From positions 1 to 57,190 of the forward strand of contig JAFXSR010000003.1 of assembly GCA_017525505.1 (NCBI GenBank): a DNA stretch of 57,190 nt, read 5' to 3'. The number at the start of each line of letters is the position of its first letter. The first letter of the stretch is position 1. Origin of the DNA: Bacteroidales bacterium. Lineage in GTDB: Bacteria; Bacteroidota; Bacteroidia; Bacteroidales; WCHB1-69. Below the pieces are notes generated by a model. It was not told the origin of the DNA and did not search any database. It worked only from the letters and a program-made list of their open reading frames with translations. This document shows, piece by piece, positions 9,415 to 17,442 of this stretch. A program made the translations under genes and the position numbers.

Positions 9415-10701
9415 ATGTATAAAGCATTGTTGGATAAGATCTTCCAGGCTTATCCCATGTACCATAAAATAGGTAGCGCCGCCTATAAAGAAGGACTGGA
9501 GAATATCGAAGACCTGATGGATATTCTGGACCATCCAGAACGCAAATTCAAAGCCGTACACATCGCCGGCACCAACGGCAAAGGCTCGGTAGCACACTTG
9601 CTGTCCTCTTATTTCCAAGAGCGGGGCTGCAAAACCGGACTGTTCACCTCCCCGCATCTGGTGGATTTCCGTGAGCGCATCCGCCTCAATGGCCAAATGA
9701 TCAGCGAGGAAGCTGTACTGGCATTTTTCGACAAGTTCAATACGCAATTCGACCAGCTGGAGCCCTCCTTCTTCGAGATGACCACTGCGCTAGCTTTCTA
9801 TTATTTTGCGGAACAGAAAGTGGATGTGGCCGTGATTGAAGTTGGCCTCGGAGGCCGACTAGACGCTACCAACGTGATCTCTCCCCTACTCTCCGTCATC
9901 ACCAACATTTCTTTGGAACACACCCAGATGCTGGGCAACAGCATCGCCAAAATAGCCGCTGAGAAAGCGGGTATCATCAAAGCCAAAACCCCTGTGGTCA
10001 TTGGCGAATTCCATCCCGAGAGTTTTCCTGTTTTCGAGGACATTGCCAACCAAAAAGACGCCCCCCTGTTCCTGGCGGAAGACAACTACAGCTTCAGTGG
10101 CAGTTTCAACGATTTGACAGTGATAGACATGTTGGGTAACACCTTATACGAACATATACAATTACCCCTTCAGGGCGAGTACCAACTCAAGAACCTCAAG
10201 ACTTTTCTGCAAGCCACAGAAGTCATCGAGGAGTTGTGGCACACCGAAAAAGACGTGGTGCCACAAGCCATCCGCAATGTCATTGGCAACACCGGTTTCC
10301 AGGGTCGCTGGCAAGTACTGCGCCGTGAACCGCTGACCATCTGCGATGTGGGCCACAACCCCGGAGGTTTGGCCCTGACAATGCGCCAGCTCTCGCAATA
10401 TCCCTGCCGTCAGCTCCGCATGGTCTTCGGCATGGTGAGCGACAAAGATATTGACAAAGCCGTGTCACTGCTGCCCAAGGACGCCCTTTATTATGTCTGC
10501 CAGGCTGAAATCGAGCGGGCACTTCCCGCCACAGAACTGGCCGGACACATGCGGCAACATGGCCTGCAATGCCGTGAGGCCTGCAGCGTGGCCAACGCCT
10601 TCCGCCAAGCCAACGCCGACGCCGCCCCCGACGACCTCATCTTTATTGGAGGAAGCTGTTTTGTGGTGGGGGAACTGTTAAAACTGAAAACTGAAAACTG
10701 A
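9415..10701 (+). CDS. folC: Folylpolyglutamate synthase / dihydrofolate synthase (FolC)
   Basis: A 428-residue Mur-ligase-type enzyme that adds glutamate to dihydropteroate or folates using ATP. P-loop GTNGKGS is at about residues 51-57, followed by TSPHLVDFRERI, a central EVGLGGRLDATNV segment and a C-terminal CDVGHNPGG motif, all usual for FolC. It starts 20 bp after the TonB-like gene. Its final residues KLKTEN and TGA stop are encoded by a 7-bp tandem repeat (ACTGAAA), which implies the natural end was altered by the repeat. An intrinsic terminator follows. Confidence 0.95.
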   Translation: MYKALLDKIFQAYPMYHKIGSAAYKEGLENIEDLMDILDHPERKFKAVHIAGTNGKGSVAHLLSSYFQERGCKTGLFTSPHLVDFRERIRLNGQMISEEAVLAFFDKFNTQFDQLEPSFFEMTTALAFYYFAEQKVDVAVIEVGLGGRLDATNVISPLLSVITNISLEHTQMLGNSIAKIAAEKAGIIKAKTPVVIGEFHPESFPVFEDIANQKDAPLFLAEDNYSFSGSFNDLTVIDMLGNTLYEHIQLPLQGEYQLKNLKTFLQATEVIEELWHTEKDVVPQAIRNVIGNTGFQGRWQVLRREPLTICDVGHNPGGLALTMRQLSQYPCRQLRMVFGMVSDKDIDKAVSLLPKDALYYVCQAEIERALPATELAGHMRQHGLQCREACSVANAFRQANADAAPDDLIFIGGSCFVVGELLKLKTEN

Positions 10702-10718
10702 AAGTTGAAAGTTTCAAC
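10682..10718 (+). repeat. ACTGAAA heptamer tandem repeat spanning the folC stop codon
   Basis: Three ACTGAAA units run across the folC stop and then into a perfect inverted repeat (GTTGAAA G TTTCAAC, 10704-10718). The unit also occurs at 22828-22870, at the stop codon of an unrelated gene. Confidence 0.85.
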
Positions 10719-10725
10719 TAAAAAG

Positions 10726-10752
10726 TCCCGGGCGGTTACCTCGGGATTTTTT
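10726..10752 (+). terminator. Intrinsic terminator after folC
   Basis: TCCCGGG and CTCGGGA form a 7-bp stem (one G-T pair) around a 7-nt loop, followed by six T. It fits the end of the exbB-folC transcription unit. Confidence 0.8.
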
Positions 10753-10812
10753 ACGGAATTACCCCTTTCCGTCTTGTTGAATTTTAGATTTATGGAGAGA
10801 GATTTATAGCAT

Positions 10813-11120
10813 CAGCTATGGTTTTTCCCTTTCGCGGCAAGCAGATTTTGCGCTTCGGTGCAAATGTCCCATGCACCGCAACCGAATACACGGGACATTC
10901 TCATCCCCAGGGTTGCGATGCTCGTACTTCTTTCCCAGGGTTGCGGTGCTCGTTCCTCGCATCTTGCCCCGGGCTATGATCTGGAACCCCCTGACGGGGT
11001 TCGGCGGTGATGCGCATCCGTCATTCCCCAAGGCGAATGTTGTGCACCGTCATTTCCCAAGGGCGGAGCCCGGAGCTGAGTTCTTGGCAGGCTTACAGCC
11101 TGCGACATCATAGTCTCGAA
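10813..11120. repeat. Dispersed intergenic repeat-like sequence
   Basis: No convincing gene. A CGCGGCAA..TTTTGCGCTTCGG..GCACCGCAACCGAATACACGGGA pattern resembles the segments at 17530-17680 and 18800-18968. A CCCAGGGTTGCG motif is repeated with 28-bp spacing (10906 and 10934). The base composition (GC-rich, no codon structure) suggests a decayed dispersed repeat rather than a gene. Together with the 23-bp array it fills the 735-bp gap between folC and the ATPase. Confidence 0.45.
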
Positions 11121-11157
11121 AAGACGACATCTTAGTAACCCCAGATGAGCGTAGCGT

Positions 11158-11360
11158 ACTCCAAAACACCGAACGGATTACATCCAAAACACCGAATGAA
11201 TCACCTCCAAAACACCGAACAAATTATATCCAAAACACCGAATAAATCACCTCCAAAACACCGAATAAATTACATCCAAAACACCGAACAAATTACATCC
11301 AAAACACCGAACAAATTACATCCAAAACACCGAACAAATCACATCCAAAACACCGAATAA
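11158..11360 (+). repeat. 23-bp direct repeat array, nine copies, upstream of a DUF4143 ATPase
   Basis: Nine head-to-tail copies of a 23-bp unit with invariant core CCAAAACACCGAA. The joining bases drift slightly and copies 6-8 are essentially identical. The array ends about 50 bp before the -7 box of the ATPase gene. Because 23 is not a multiple of 3 it is unlikely to be coding. The units are contiguous with no spacers, so this is not a CRISPR. Confidence 0.95.
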
Positions 11361-11408
11361 AAATTCAAAAAAATCAAAATAAACATCTCTAATCCAAATA
11401 ATTTTCGT

Positions 11409-11416
11409 ATTTTTGC
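11409..11416 (+). promoter_or_regulatory. Putative -7 promoter box for the DUF4143 ATPase
   Basis: TATTTTTG 21 bp before the ATG at 11438, between the 23-bp array and the gene. No clear -33 box. Confidence 0.5.
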
Positions 11417-11437
11417 AGTCATAAAAAAAGAAACATT

Positions 11438-12730
11438 ATGAATGGGTATTTTCAACGTATGGCTGACAGGCAATTACAGGAGAGATTAAACGCATTCGGA
11501 GCAGTTCTAATAGAAGGACCGAAATGGTGTGGTAAAACAACCACTGCTGAACAAGCTGCGGCGAGTGTCATCAAATTACAAGATCCTGACAAGAGACCGC
11601 AGTACTTTGCCGCTGCCGAAACCAATCCATCATTTTTGTTAAAAGGAGACACTCCCCATCTGATTGACGAATGGCAAGACATTCCCATACTTTGGGATGC
11701 GGTGCGTACAACGGTAGATGAGCGTGGAATGGAGGGGCAATTTATCCTGACAGGTTCCAATACCGTGGACAAATCCAAAATCCTACATTCTGGCAATGGC
11801 AGGATATCACAAATGGAAATGCTCCCGATGAGCTTATGGGAATCAAAAGAGTCTAACGGAGCAGTCAGCCTACAAGCCCTATTTGACGACCCGCTGATGG
11901 ACATTGAAGCGGTATCGGATGTCAGCATAGAGCAACTTGTTTTCATCACGTGCAGAGGGGGTTGGCCGTCAACACTCCGGCTTCGCGACGACAAATCCAA
12001 ACTCATGGTAGCCAAAAATTATTTCCGCACTGTCTGCAAGGAGGATATCAGCAGGGTGGACGGGGTGTCGCGCGACGAGAAACTTGCACGGATGATACTT
12101 CGTTCGTATGCCCGGAATATCTCCACGTTAGCCAAAAAAACCACTTTGCTGGCGGACGTTTCGGCTTCCGAGGAGATGGACTGTTCCATGGATACCTTTT
12201 CTTCATACGTAAAAGCGTTAGAGAAGTTGTTTGTCATTCAGGACATAAGCGCATGGTGCCCTGCTGTCCGCAGCAAGGAAGTCATCCGCAGCACTCCCAA
12301 GCGCACCTTCTGCGACCCGAGTATCGCCGTGGCCGCCATGCAGCTGTCGCCAGACGCCTTGACCATGCAACTGAAAACTTTCGGCTTCCTTTTCGAGCAA
12401 TTGTGCATACGCGACCTGAAAGCATACACCTCAGACATCGACACGCACGTCAACTACTATCACGACCGCTACGGTTTGGAGGCAGATGTGGTTCTGCACC
12501 TCGGCGATGGCAGGTACGCGCTTGTGGAATGCAAATTAGGAAGCAGGGAAATTGAAGAGGGGGCAAAGCATTTGCTGGAACTGAAGCGACTGATACAAGA
12601 ACACAACAAAACAGAACAGCAAAATCCTATTCGGGAACCCGACCTGATGTTGATTCTGACGGGTGGCATGTACGGATATCGCAGAAAAGACGGCGTCTAT
12701 GTTGTGCCTTTGGCCTGTCTGAAAAATTAG
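11438..12730 (+). CDS. AAA_14/DUF4143 ATP-binding protein
   Basis: A 430-residue protein with P-loop GPKWCGKTT at about residues 27-35, a Walker-B-like LIDEWQDIP near 76-84 and sensor-like FILTGSN. The C-terminal DUF4143 region contains a PD-(D/E)XK-like pattern (LEADVVLHLG then ALVECKLG, ~348-368). This family is abundant in Bacteroidales and archaea; its molecular role is not established. It follows the nine-copy repeat array and its own promoter box. An XRE-type remnant continues in the same frame after the TAG stop. It is only distantly like the second DUF4143 protein at 19012-20346, so the two are not recent duplicates. Confidence 0.88.
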   Translation: MNGYFQRMADRQLQERLNAFGAVLIEGPKWCGKTTTAEQAAASVIKLQDPDKRPQYFAAAETNPSFLLKGDTPHLIDEWQDIPILWDAVRTTVDERGMEGQFILTGSNTVDKSKILHSGNGRISQMEMLPMSLWESKESNGAVSLQALFDDPLMDIEAVSDVSIEQLVFITCRGGWPSTLRLRDDKSKLMVAKNYFRTVCKEDISRVDGVSRDEKLARMILRSYARNISTLAKKTTLLADVSASEEMDCSMDTFSSYVKALEKLFVIQDISAWCPAVRSKEVIRSTPKRTFCDPSIAVAAMQLSPDALTMQLKTFGFLFEQLCIRDLKAYTSDIDTHVNYYHDRYGLEADVVLHLGDGRYALVECKLGSREIEEGAKHLLELKRLIQEHNKTEQQNPIREPDLMLILTGGMYGYRRKDGVYVVPLACLKN

Positions 12731-12808
12731 CAGTTTATAATTACATCAATTTACCCAACCTGTAGCTGTCACAAGGACTGTTTTACGAAAAGTTCGCATC
12801 TACAGTTT

Positions 12809-13027
12809 AGATATCGTATCGGAGAGGCAATAAAGGAGCCCCGGATCAAGCAGCACCTGACACAAGACCAGCTTGGCGCATTGGTAGGTGTTCAGAAAGC
12901 ACAAATATCAAAAATCGAAAGTGGGAAGAGCATTACCTACGCCACCATAGTGAAAGTTTTCAAAGCCCTTGGCGCCACCACTGCCAGTATGGACTTGGGG
13001 CATCTGGGAAGAGTGGTGTTGTGGTAA
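12809..13027 (+). pseudogene. XRE/HigA-type antitoxin HTH remnant without a start codon
   Basis: The frame encodes an HTH_3 domain: LTQDQLGALVGVQKAQISKI, then ESGKSITYATIVKVFKALGA and a C-terminal LGHLGRVVLW before TAA. This is typical of Bacteroidota HigA-like antitoxins. There is no ATG, GTG or TTG ahead of the domain. The frame is open back to the TAG stop of the ATPase and in phase with it, so the only route to translation would be stop readthrough or a non-canonical start. No toxin gene is present. A 5'-truncated antitoxin is the simplest reading. Confidence 0.75.
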
Positions 13028-13091
13028 CTCCCATTGTCAAAGCAATTTTTAGCACTCATTTTTTTTTCGTGACTGCAACGATATCCCCACC

Positions 13092-13256
13092 CTACCTTTT
13101 GACAAATTTTCTAACAACGGCCTCTCCCTCAGTGTGTATCCGAATGAAATACATACCTTTGGATAACTCATAAACATTAATTGAAGACACATTCCCCTTA
13201 ATGAATTTCACATGTTGTCCCTCCTCATTAAAAATCTCTATGAAATCTATTGTCAT
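13092..13256 (-). pseudogene. Remnant of a T9SS type A C-terminal sorting domain
   Basis: On the minus strand a 54-codon frame ends in INVYELSKGMYFIRIHT followed by GEAVVRKFVKR and a stop, matching the last strands of T9SS type A sorting domains (the xLxxGxYFIRI...KFVK pattern). An in-frame TAA lies immediately before its ATG, so the secreted protein it belonged to is gone. It lies just beyond the terminator of the metacaspase operon. Confidence 0.65.
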
Positions 13257-13324
13257 TGTTTATAACACCATAAATTGGCGGAATAAAAGCACCTCAAAAT
13301 GTGGTAAATCTCTGCCAAAGTATA

Positions 13325-13359
13325 GAAAAAGAGGATGTGGCACTACAGACACACCCTCT
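13325..13359 (-). terminator. Intrinsic terminator of the metacaspase operon
   Basis: On the minus strand, about 26 nt past the caspase stop, AGAGGGTGTG and CACATCCTCT form a 10-bp stem (one G-U) around a 10-nt loop, followed by a T-rich run. Confidence 0.75.
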
Positions 13360-13384
13360 CTTCTGAAATCAAAGACGAATATTA

Positions 13385-14899
13385 CTATTTCAGTTTCATA
13401 GATTTCCAAGTATCCATCGCACCAGGTGATGTAGCAACCATAGGATGTTGCGGCTTTTCATTAATCAGGAATGCATCATTCTTGACTTTTTCCAAAATAT
13501 AGTTGTACAAATTCTCATAAGTGATATTACCTTGAGACTCCTGCAGTGCTTTTAGAAGATAGTAAGAAAAAAGACCATGACCTTTTTCATCGTATGCCAT
13601 TGCTGTCTCATCGTTTGATGTTGCTGAAAAAACAATGGTGTTTCCTCCTATAACTTCTTTTTTGGGAGCACGTGCTGTACCTCTCGCTGCAACCAGCATT
13701 CCCCCATCACGTCCAGCACCACTAAAACAAGCATCCAAAAAATATGTAATTGAGACAGCTTTTGTTTGTGAAAGACTCTTATAAATGTCTTCCAAACTAT
13801 AGCTTAATGCACTTCCTTTGGCATCACCATCAACAGGAACTATATATGCCTTTCCTGATGATTCATCATTTGTCCCATGTCCACAATAATATACTATGGC
13901 GCGTTTCCCCTCAAACTCATTCAAAACATACTCCATTTTGCCGAAAGCCTTTCCCATTTCTCCATATGTTGCATCCTTGATATAGAATATCTGCTTTTGA
14001 GGAATACCTAATGTTTTGATACAATAATCCTTAAATGTCTCCGCATCTGAAAGAGCATAATTTACTTTCTGTAGATCTTTGTAATTCTCATTAGCAATAA
14101 CTAAAACAAAAGTATTAACATTGGAATTCGCCTCTACCATTGGAATGTTTTCATCGACATCTGAAAGTTTACGTTTAGGGACTGTAACTTCTGTATGAGC
14201 ATTATCCGCAGCAGCAGAGGCCACCACCTGTTGATTATACACATTTGTGACATTAACAATTTGGGTTCCAGAAGTAGTACTAACTGGTTTTGGAGCAACT
14301 GCTTTTTGCAAAGCCTGCGAAATCATTCGCCATTCCACCTTGTTTTCGAGCAGAGAACTCCATGCATTATTCAATGCCTTATCCATAACATCATGATCGG
14401 AAGAGGATGCATTGATTTGCACCCGTTCCTTATTAATTTCCTTGACATAATACTCCCCTCCAGAACGGTCAACCAACGACAATCCTATAGAAATATTGGC
14501 TGCCCATCCTTTCCCCGAATAATACCCAACATCGAATTTATCTAATGTAACAACAAGTGTGATCTCACTTGTAGATGATTCGGAGCAGGAGAAACCGAGT
14601 TGGGCCATATAGTTGCCCAACCCAGTTTTTACAAATTCAAAAACATCAATATCCGTACTGACTTCTGGTTTGGAATCTGACCCGTCATATTTTTGCAAAA
14701 TGCTCTTAGAACTACGTTTATCCTCAAATTGCAGAACAAAATCTGGAAGTCCTAAGAACTGTGTCTTTGGACTGTTAACCATCTCTAATTTAATGACATG
14801 TCCACCACGATTTCCGAATTTCCTAAAAACCTGTGCATTTACAGATATAACAAAGCAAAACGACACCAGTACAGATAACAATACAGTTTTTTTAACCAT
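13385..14899 (-). CDS. Exported caspase-family (peptidase C14) protein
   Basis: A 504-residue protein with a signal peptide (cleavage near VNAQ, residues 20-23), a ~200-residue N-terminal region of unknown fold, and a C-terminal metacaspase domain. The catalytic pair is visible: His341 in YYCGHG and Cys391 in DACFSG. Downstream KPQHPMVATSP is also usual for the family. C14 peptidases cleave after basic or acidic residues; the substrate here is unknown. The signal peptide places it in the periplasm or outside the cell, unlike cytoplasmic caspases of immune systems. It is last in a four-gene operon, overlapping the upstream stop (TAATG). Confidence 0.9.
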   Translation of the reverse strand: MVKKTVLLSVLVSFCFVISVNAQVFRKFGNRGGHVIKLEMVNSPKTQFLGLPDFVLQFEDKRSSKSILQKYDGSDSKPEVSTDIDVFEFVKTGLGNYMAQLGFSCSESSTSEITLVVTLDKFDVGYYSGKGWAANISIGLSLVDRSGGEYYVKEINKERVQINASSSDHDVMDKALNNAWSSLLENKVEWRMISQALQKAVAPKPVSTTSGTQIVNVTNVYNQQVVASAAADNAHTEVTVPKRKLSDVDENIPMVEANSNVNTFVLVIANENYKDLQKVNYALSDAETFKDYCIKTLGIPQKQIFYIKDATYGEMGKAFGKMEYVLNEFEGKRAIVYYCGHGTNDESSGKAYIVPVDGDAKGSALSYSLEDIYKSLSQTKAVSITYFLDACFSGAGRDGGMLVAARGTARAPKKEVIGGNTIVFSATSNDETAMAYDEKGHGLFSYYLLKALQESQGNITYENLYNYILEKVKNDAFLINEKPQHPMVATSPGAMDTWKSMKLK

Positions 14900-15429
14900 T
14901 AGTCATCAGTTTTTTTGATTCTAACTAACTTGGCTGTAGCTGTAGCTGTATAGGTTATTTCTGATTTACCTGTCTTACTTATGTTTACAGAAACTATTGG
15001 TTCAATAATGTAATCAGCGCCTGCCTCTTTAGCAGAATTATTCAAACGAAAGATAGCCAATTTTCGAGCTATTTCACCTGCATTGGTTGGATCAAACTCA
15101 TTTGAAGCGGTGTGATAGAATGTTCCAAGTTTAACAACACCTTCAACATCACTTATAATAAGTTTACCTGCTTTATCGTATGATACCTCATAACTAAATT
15201 CCTTATTCGCTTCATAAATCTTATTTTTGTTTAATCCTGCATCAAAAATGATAGTAGCAGTCTCTGTGATAGTATTGTAGACTAGATATTCACTCCTATT
15301 TAAATTTAATTCACCAAATGCGACTGCTCCTGCTGAGTTCGTTGCCTGAGGAATAATATTTAAACTTACACATGAATTGCAAAGAATAGCGATCATTACT
15401 ACTACTACTGATAAATAAATTTTTTTCAT
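14899..15429 (-). CDS. Small exported lipoprotein of the metacaspase operon
   Basis: A 176-residue protein. The ATG at 15429 gives a clean lipoprotein signal (KKIYLSVVVVMIAILCNSC, Cys near 20); an earlier in-frame start would add ten charged residues. The mature part has a strand-rich body and a KEAGADYIIEPIVSVNI segment seen in envelope proteins that bind or sense ligands, but I do not recognise the family. It overlaps the caspase start codon by one base, so translational coupling is likely. Probably an envelope-anchored partner of the caspase (inference from context). Confidence 0.8.
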   Translation of the reverse strand: MKKIYLSVVVVMIAILCNSCVSLNIIPQATNSAGAVAFGELNLNRSEYLVYNTITETATIIFDAGLNKNKIYEANKEFSYEVSYDKAGKLIISDVEGVVKLGTFYHTASNEFDPTNAGEIARKLAIFRLNNSAKEAGADYIIEPIVSVNISKTGKSEITYTATATAKLVRIKKTDD

Positions 15430-15496
15430 TTTTTTATCCCTGATACGTGTCGGGCGCAACTGTTAAATAATTAATTGAAAATAAAATAAGGGTGTT

Positions 15497-16357
15497 TCAC
15501 TTTTTTTTGATAACAATCCGCCGCTCTAATCTCTGAAGGTTAGGATCCTTGTTGCGCAACTTGTAGTACCAGCGTTCAAAGTCTTCGGTTCGGATGAAAT
15601 AAATTTCATTTTCGGAGTCGTATTCCATGGTCGGGAGTGCATACTCATTAGTTGAGAAAACAAGCCAAACGACCACTTCCTCCGATTCATGGTCGGTCAC
15701 CAAAATAATAGGACCTTGTATCTGTGGAAGAGGAAACAGAGGATCTGCCTGACAAACAAGAAAAGAAGTTTTATTTCTCTTTATCAGGCGAGGTTTCCCC
15801 TCTTCGTTTACGTATGGAAGCCAGCTGTAAGCAAGCCCGCTCTCCTCTTTTGAAAAAATGGATAGATAACCGTCCTCTGCGGCTTTAAACAGTATGGAAA
15901 CGGTGTCGCCACTTCGGAAAATCTCTTTTTCGAGTCCGTTGCATAAAACAGAAGCAGTCAGGTCGGTTTGGGCACCGAGCTTGCGAAACTTCCCGCACAC
16001 TTTGGCCGTAATACGGGTCTGTCCCGTGACAGCGTCCATCTCGTAAGTTAATACTGGCTCTTTGATGTCCTCCATCCATTCATAGTCACGTGTCAGCTCC
16101 GTATATTCCGAAAAGGATGTTTTTGCTGAACCGTTCTTATCTTCCGTTTTAAGGACTTGCGAACTAGACAAGTTTTCACCATATACGCCGATAAAAGCAT
16201 CGTCTTTTGCTCTAGCAATGGCATATTTTTTTGCCTCATCACGGGTGATGTTGTCAGGCTGGATGAAACTGAATTCTCCGCAGCCACTTACGAGCTTGTT
16301 TTGGGCAAGAAGAGCCGTGCTGCAACCTATTAGCAGAAAAAACAGAAACTTACGCAT
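15497..16357 (-). CDS. DUF4384-containing exported protein
   Basis: A 286-residue protein with a signal peptide (…CSTALLAQ). An N-terminal domain with DEAKKYAIARAKDDAFIGVYG resembles LPP20/FlgT-type modules. The DUF4384 core is FRSGDTVSILFKAAEDGYLSIF, near residues 148-169. As I recall, DUF4384 is found next to or fused with C14 peptidase domains in other bacteria, which fits its place two genes before the caspase. It starts 2 bp after the stop of the preceding gene. Function is not known; a substrate- or partner-binding role is an inference. Confidence 0.8.
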   Translation of the reverse strand: MRKFLFFLLIGCSTALLAQNKLVSGCGEFSFIQPDNITRDEAKKYAIARAKDDAFIGVYGENLSSSQVLKTEDKNGSAKTSFSEYTELTRDYEWMEDIKEPVLTYEMDAVTGQTRITAKVCGKFRKLGAQTDLTASVLCNGLEKEIFRSGDTVSILFKAAEDGYLSIFSKEESGLAYSWLPYVNEEGKPRLIKRNKTSFLVCQADPLFPLPQIQGPIILVTDHESEEVVVWLVFSTNEYALPTMEYDSENEIYFIRTEDFERWYYKLRNKDPNLQRLERRIVIKKK

Positions 16358-16359
16358 TT

Positions 16360-17040
16360 TTATAAACCTAAGAGCTTATCCAACCGGTCAGCCAATTTGT
16401 CCCCTTTTTTCTCTAATTCTTCTTTCATAGCCTTTTTTGCGGCTTGCAGAGACATCTCTATATTGTAAAATATACGAACTTGGACTTCGACATTCCCGTT
16501 TTTCAACTCCCTGTAGCATTCCACAACAGGAATTGTCCGTCCGATGGATTGCGCAATCATTTGCTTGGCTGCTTGAACCGATTCGGAAAAGGCAACAGCT
16601 TCACCTTGTCCTATTTCATTATTTCCAGTTTTATCTTCAATAAGAGCGGCAACTTCTGTCTGGATATTTCCTGCCAACTCGGTTTTAGCCTGTGCCATCG
16701 CTTGATTCTTCCCTGCACTATAGTTGCTGCTAATCACTTTGCCTTCGCCCATTATATATTTTGGCATACCAGTGTTCATATCGAATTCATACTGCATTTG
16801 TTGAGATTTCTCCAGTTGCTTTTCAAGGCTGAGGGCACCCATATTCACTTTCCAGCCCTCTTTTTCCATTTGTTTCACAGTTTTTTTAATGTCTTTTGCC
16901 ACTTTTGCAGAGCGTTCGCTTTCGCTAAGTTTTGAGATGGCTTTCCTTTCTTTGATAAATGCCTTGTAGTCTTCTGAGGTTTGAGCAAAAATGCCTCCGA
17001 CCATGAACAAACTCATGAGAACAATTAATACTTTTTTCAT
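16360..17040 (-). CDS. Exported LPP20-like protein, first gene of the metacaspase operon
   Basis: A 226-residue protein with a signal peptide (MKKVLIVLMSLFMVGGIFAQ), a charged helical stretch (~25-80) and a body whose SAGKNQAMAQAKTELAGNIQ and VECYRELKNGNVEVQVRIFYN segments recall LPP20-like periplasmic domains. The C-terminus is Lys/Glu-rich and helical. No catalytic motif is visible. It opens the operon (LPP20-like, DUF4384, lipoprotein, caspase), about 70 nt downstream of a structured, terminator-ended leader. Function unknown. Confidence 0.75.
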   Translation of the reverse strand: MKKVLIVLMSLFMVGGIFAQTSEDYKAFIKERKAISKLSESERSAKVAKDIKKTVKQMEKEGWKVNMGALSLEKQLEKSQQMQYEFDMNTGMPKYIMGEGKVISSNYSAGKNQAMAQAKTELAGNIQTEVAALIEDKTGNNEIGQGEAVAFSESVQAAKQMIAQSIGRTIPVVECYRELKNGNVEVQVRIFYNIEMSLQAAKKAMKEELEKKGDKLADRLDKLLGL

Positions 17041-17109
17041 ATTAGTTTGTGTTTTTCTGTTTCCTGCGGATTCCCGGCGCAGGGTGAATCAATTTACTTT
17101 CTGGAAAAA

Positions 17110-17430
17110 CACATAAAAAAAGCGCGGGAATCTGAACTCATCGCCCATCCCGCTGCTTAGGCCTTCGCATTGCCTTTACCCGAGGATAAGCAATGCCGAA
17201 GCCCACGCTGTGTGTATATTGAAACGGATATATGTCTAATCCGTTTTAAGGACGCATGCGATGCGTCCCTACAGGGATATACCACCATGGACATTGACCA
17301 TTGCTTTATCGTGCGGGTAATTCTGAAGTTGCGAAGTTCAAGCAGCCGCAGATAAAACGTTGACTCAACGCCTTTTTAATATGTTTGTCGCCCTCCCGCA
17401 ACCCCGTCAAAAGGGCTCCGATTGGTTGAC
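17110..17430 (-). ncRNA. Candidate structured leader RNA or small ncRNA ending in an intrinsic terminator
   Basis: On the minus strand a TATTTTTG box (17442-17435) is followed by about 320 nt without a convincing gene, rich in inverted repeats: 17160-17203 (GGCCTTCG/CGAAGCC-type arms of 13-14 bp), 17222-17246 and 17250-17268. It ends in a GCGGGA/TCCCGC hairpin (17124-17153) followed by seven T (17121-17115), a standard terminator. The first gene of the metacaspase operon starts ~75 nt later. It could be an attenuating leader or an independent RNA. I could not match it to RNase P, tmRNA, 6S or SRP RNA. Boundaries are approximate. Confidence 0.4.
17222..17268. repeat. Two adjacent perfect palindromes inside the leader
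   Basis: AAACGGAT/ATCCGTTT arms (17222-17246), then GGACGCAT-GCG-ATGCGTCC (17250-17268). The second, with its flanking CCCTACAGG, looks like a dispersed palindromic element of the REP/MITE kind. Confidence 0.7.
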
Positions 17431-17434
17431 GTTG

Positions 17435-17442
17435 CAAAAATA
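17435..17442 (-). promoter_or_regulatory. Putative -7 box for the leader RNA and metacaspase operon
   Basis: TATTTTTG on the minus strand at the upstream end of the structured leader. No clear -33 element. Confidence 0.4.

Noticed and set aside
11158..11360. Possible CRISPR array
   Set aside because: Units are contiguous at 23 bp with no variable spacers and no cas genes nearby.
11145..11360. Short frame through the 23-bp array encoding a repetitive Lys/His/Asn/Thr peptide
   Set aside because: The period is not a multiple of three and the peptide has no domain; the array is better read as DNA sites.
17110..17430. RNase P RNA, tmRNA, 6S or SRP RNA
   Set aside because: None of the conserved cores I know for these RNAs could be found in the segment.
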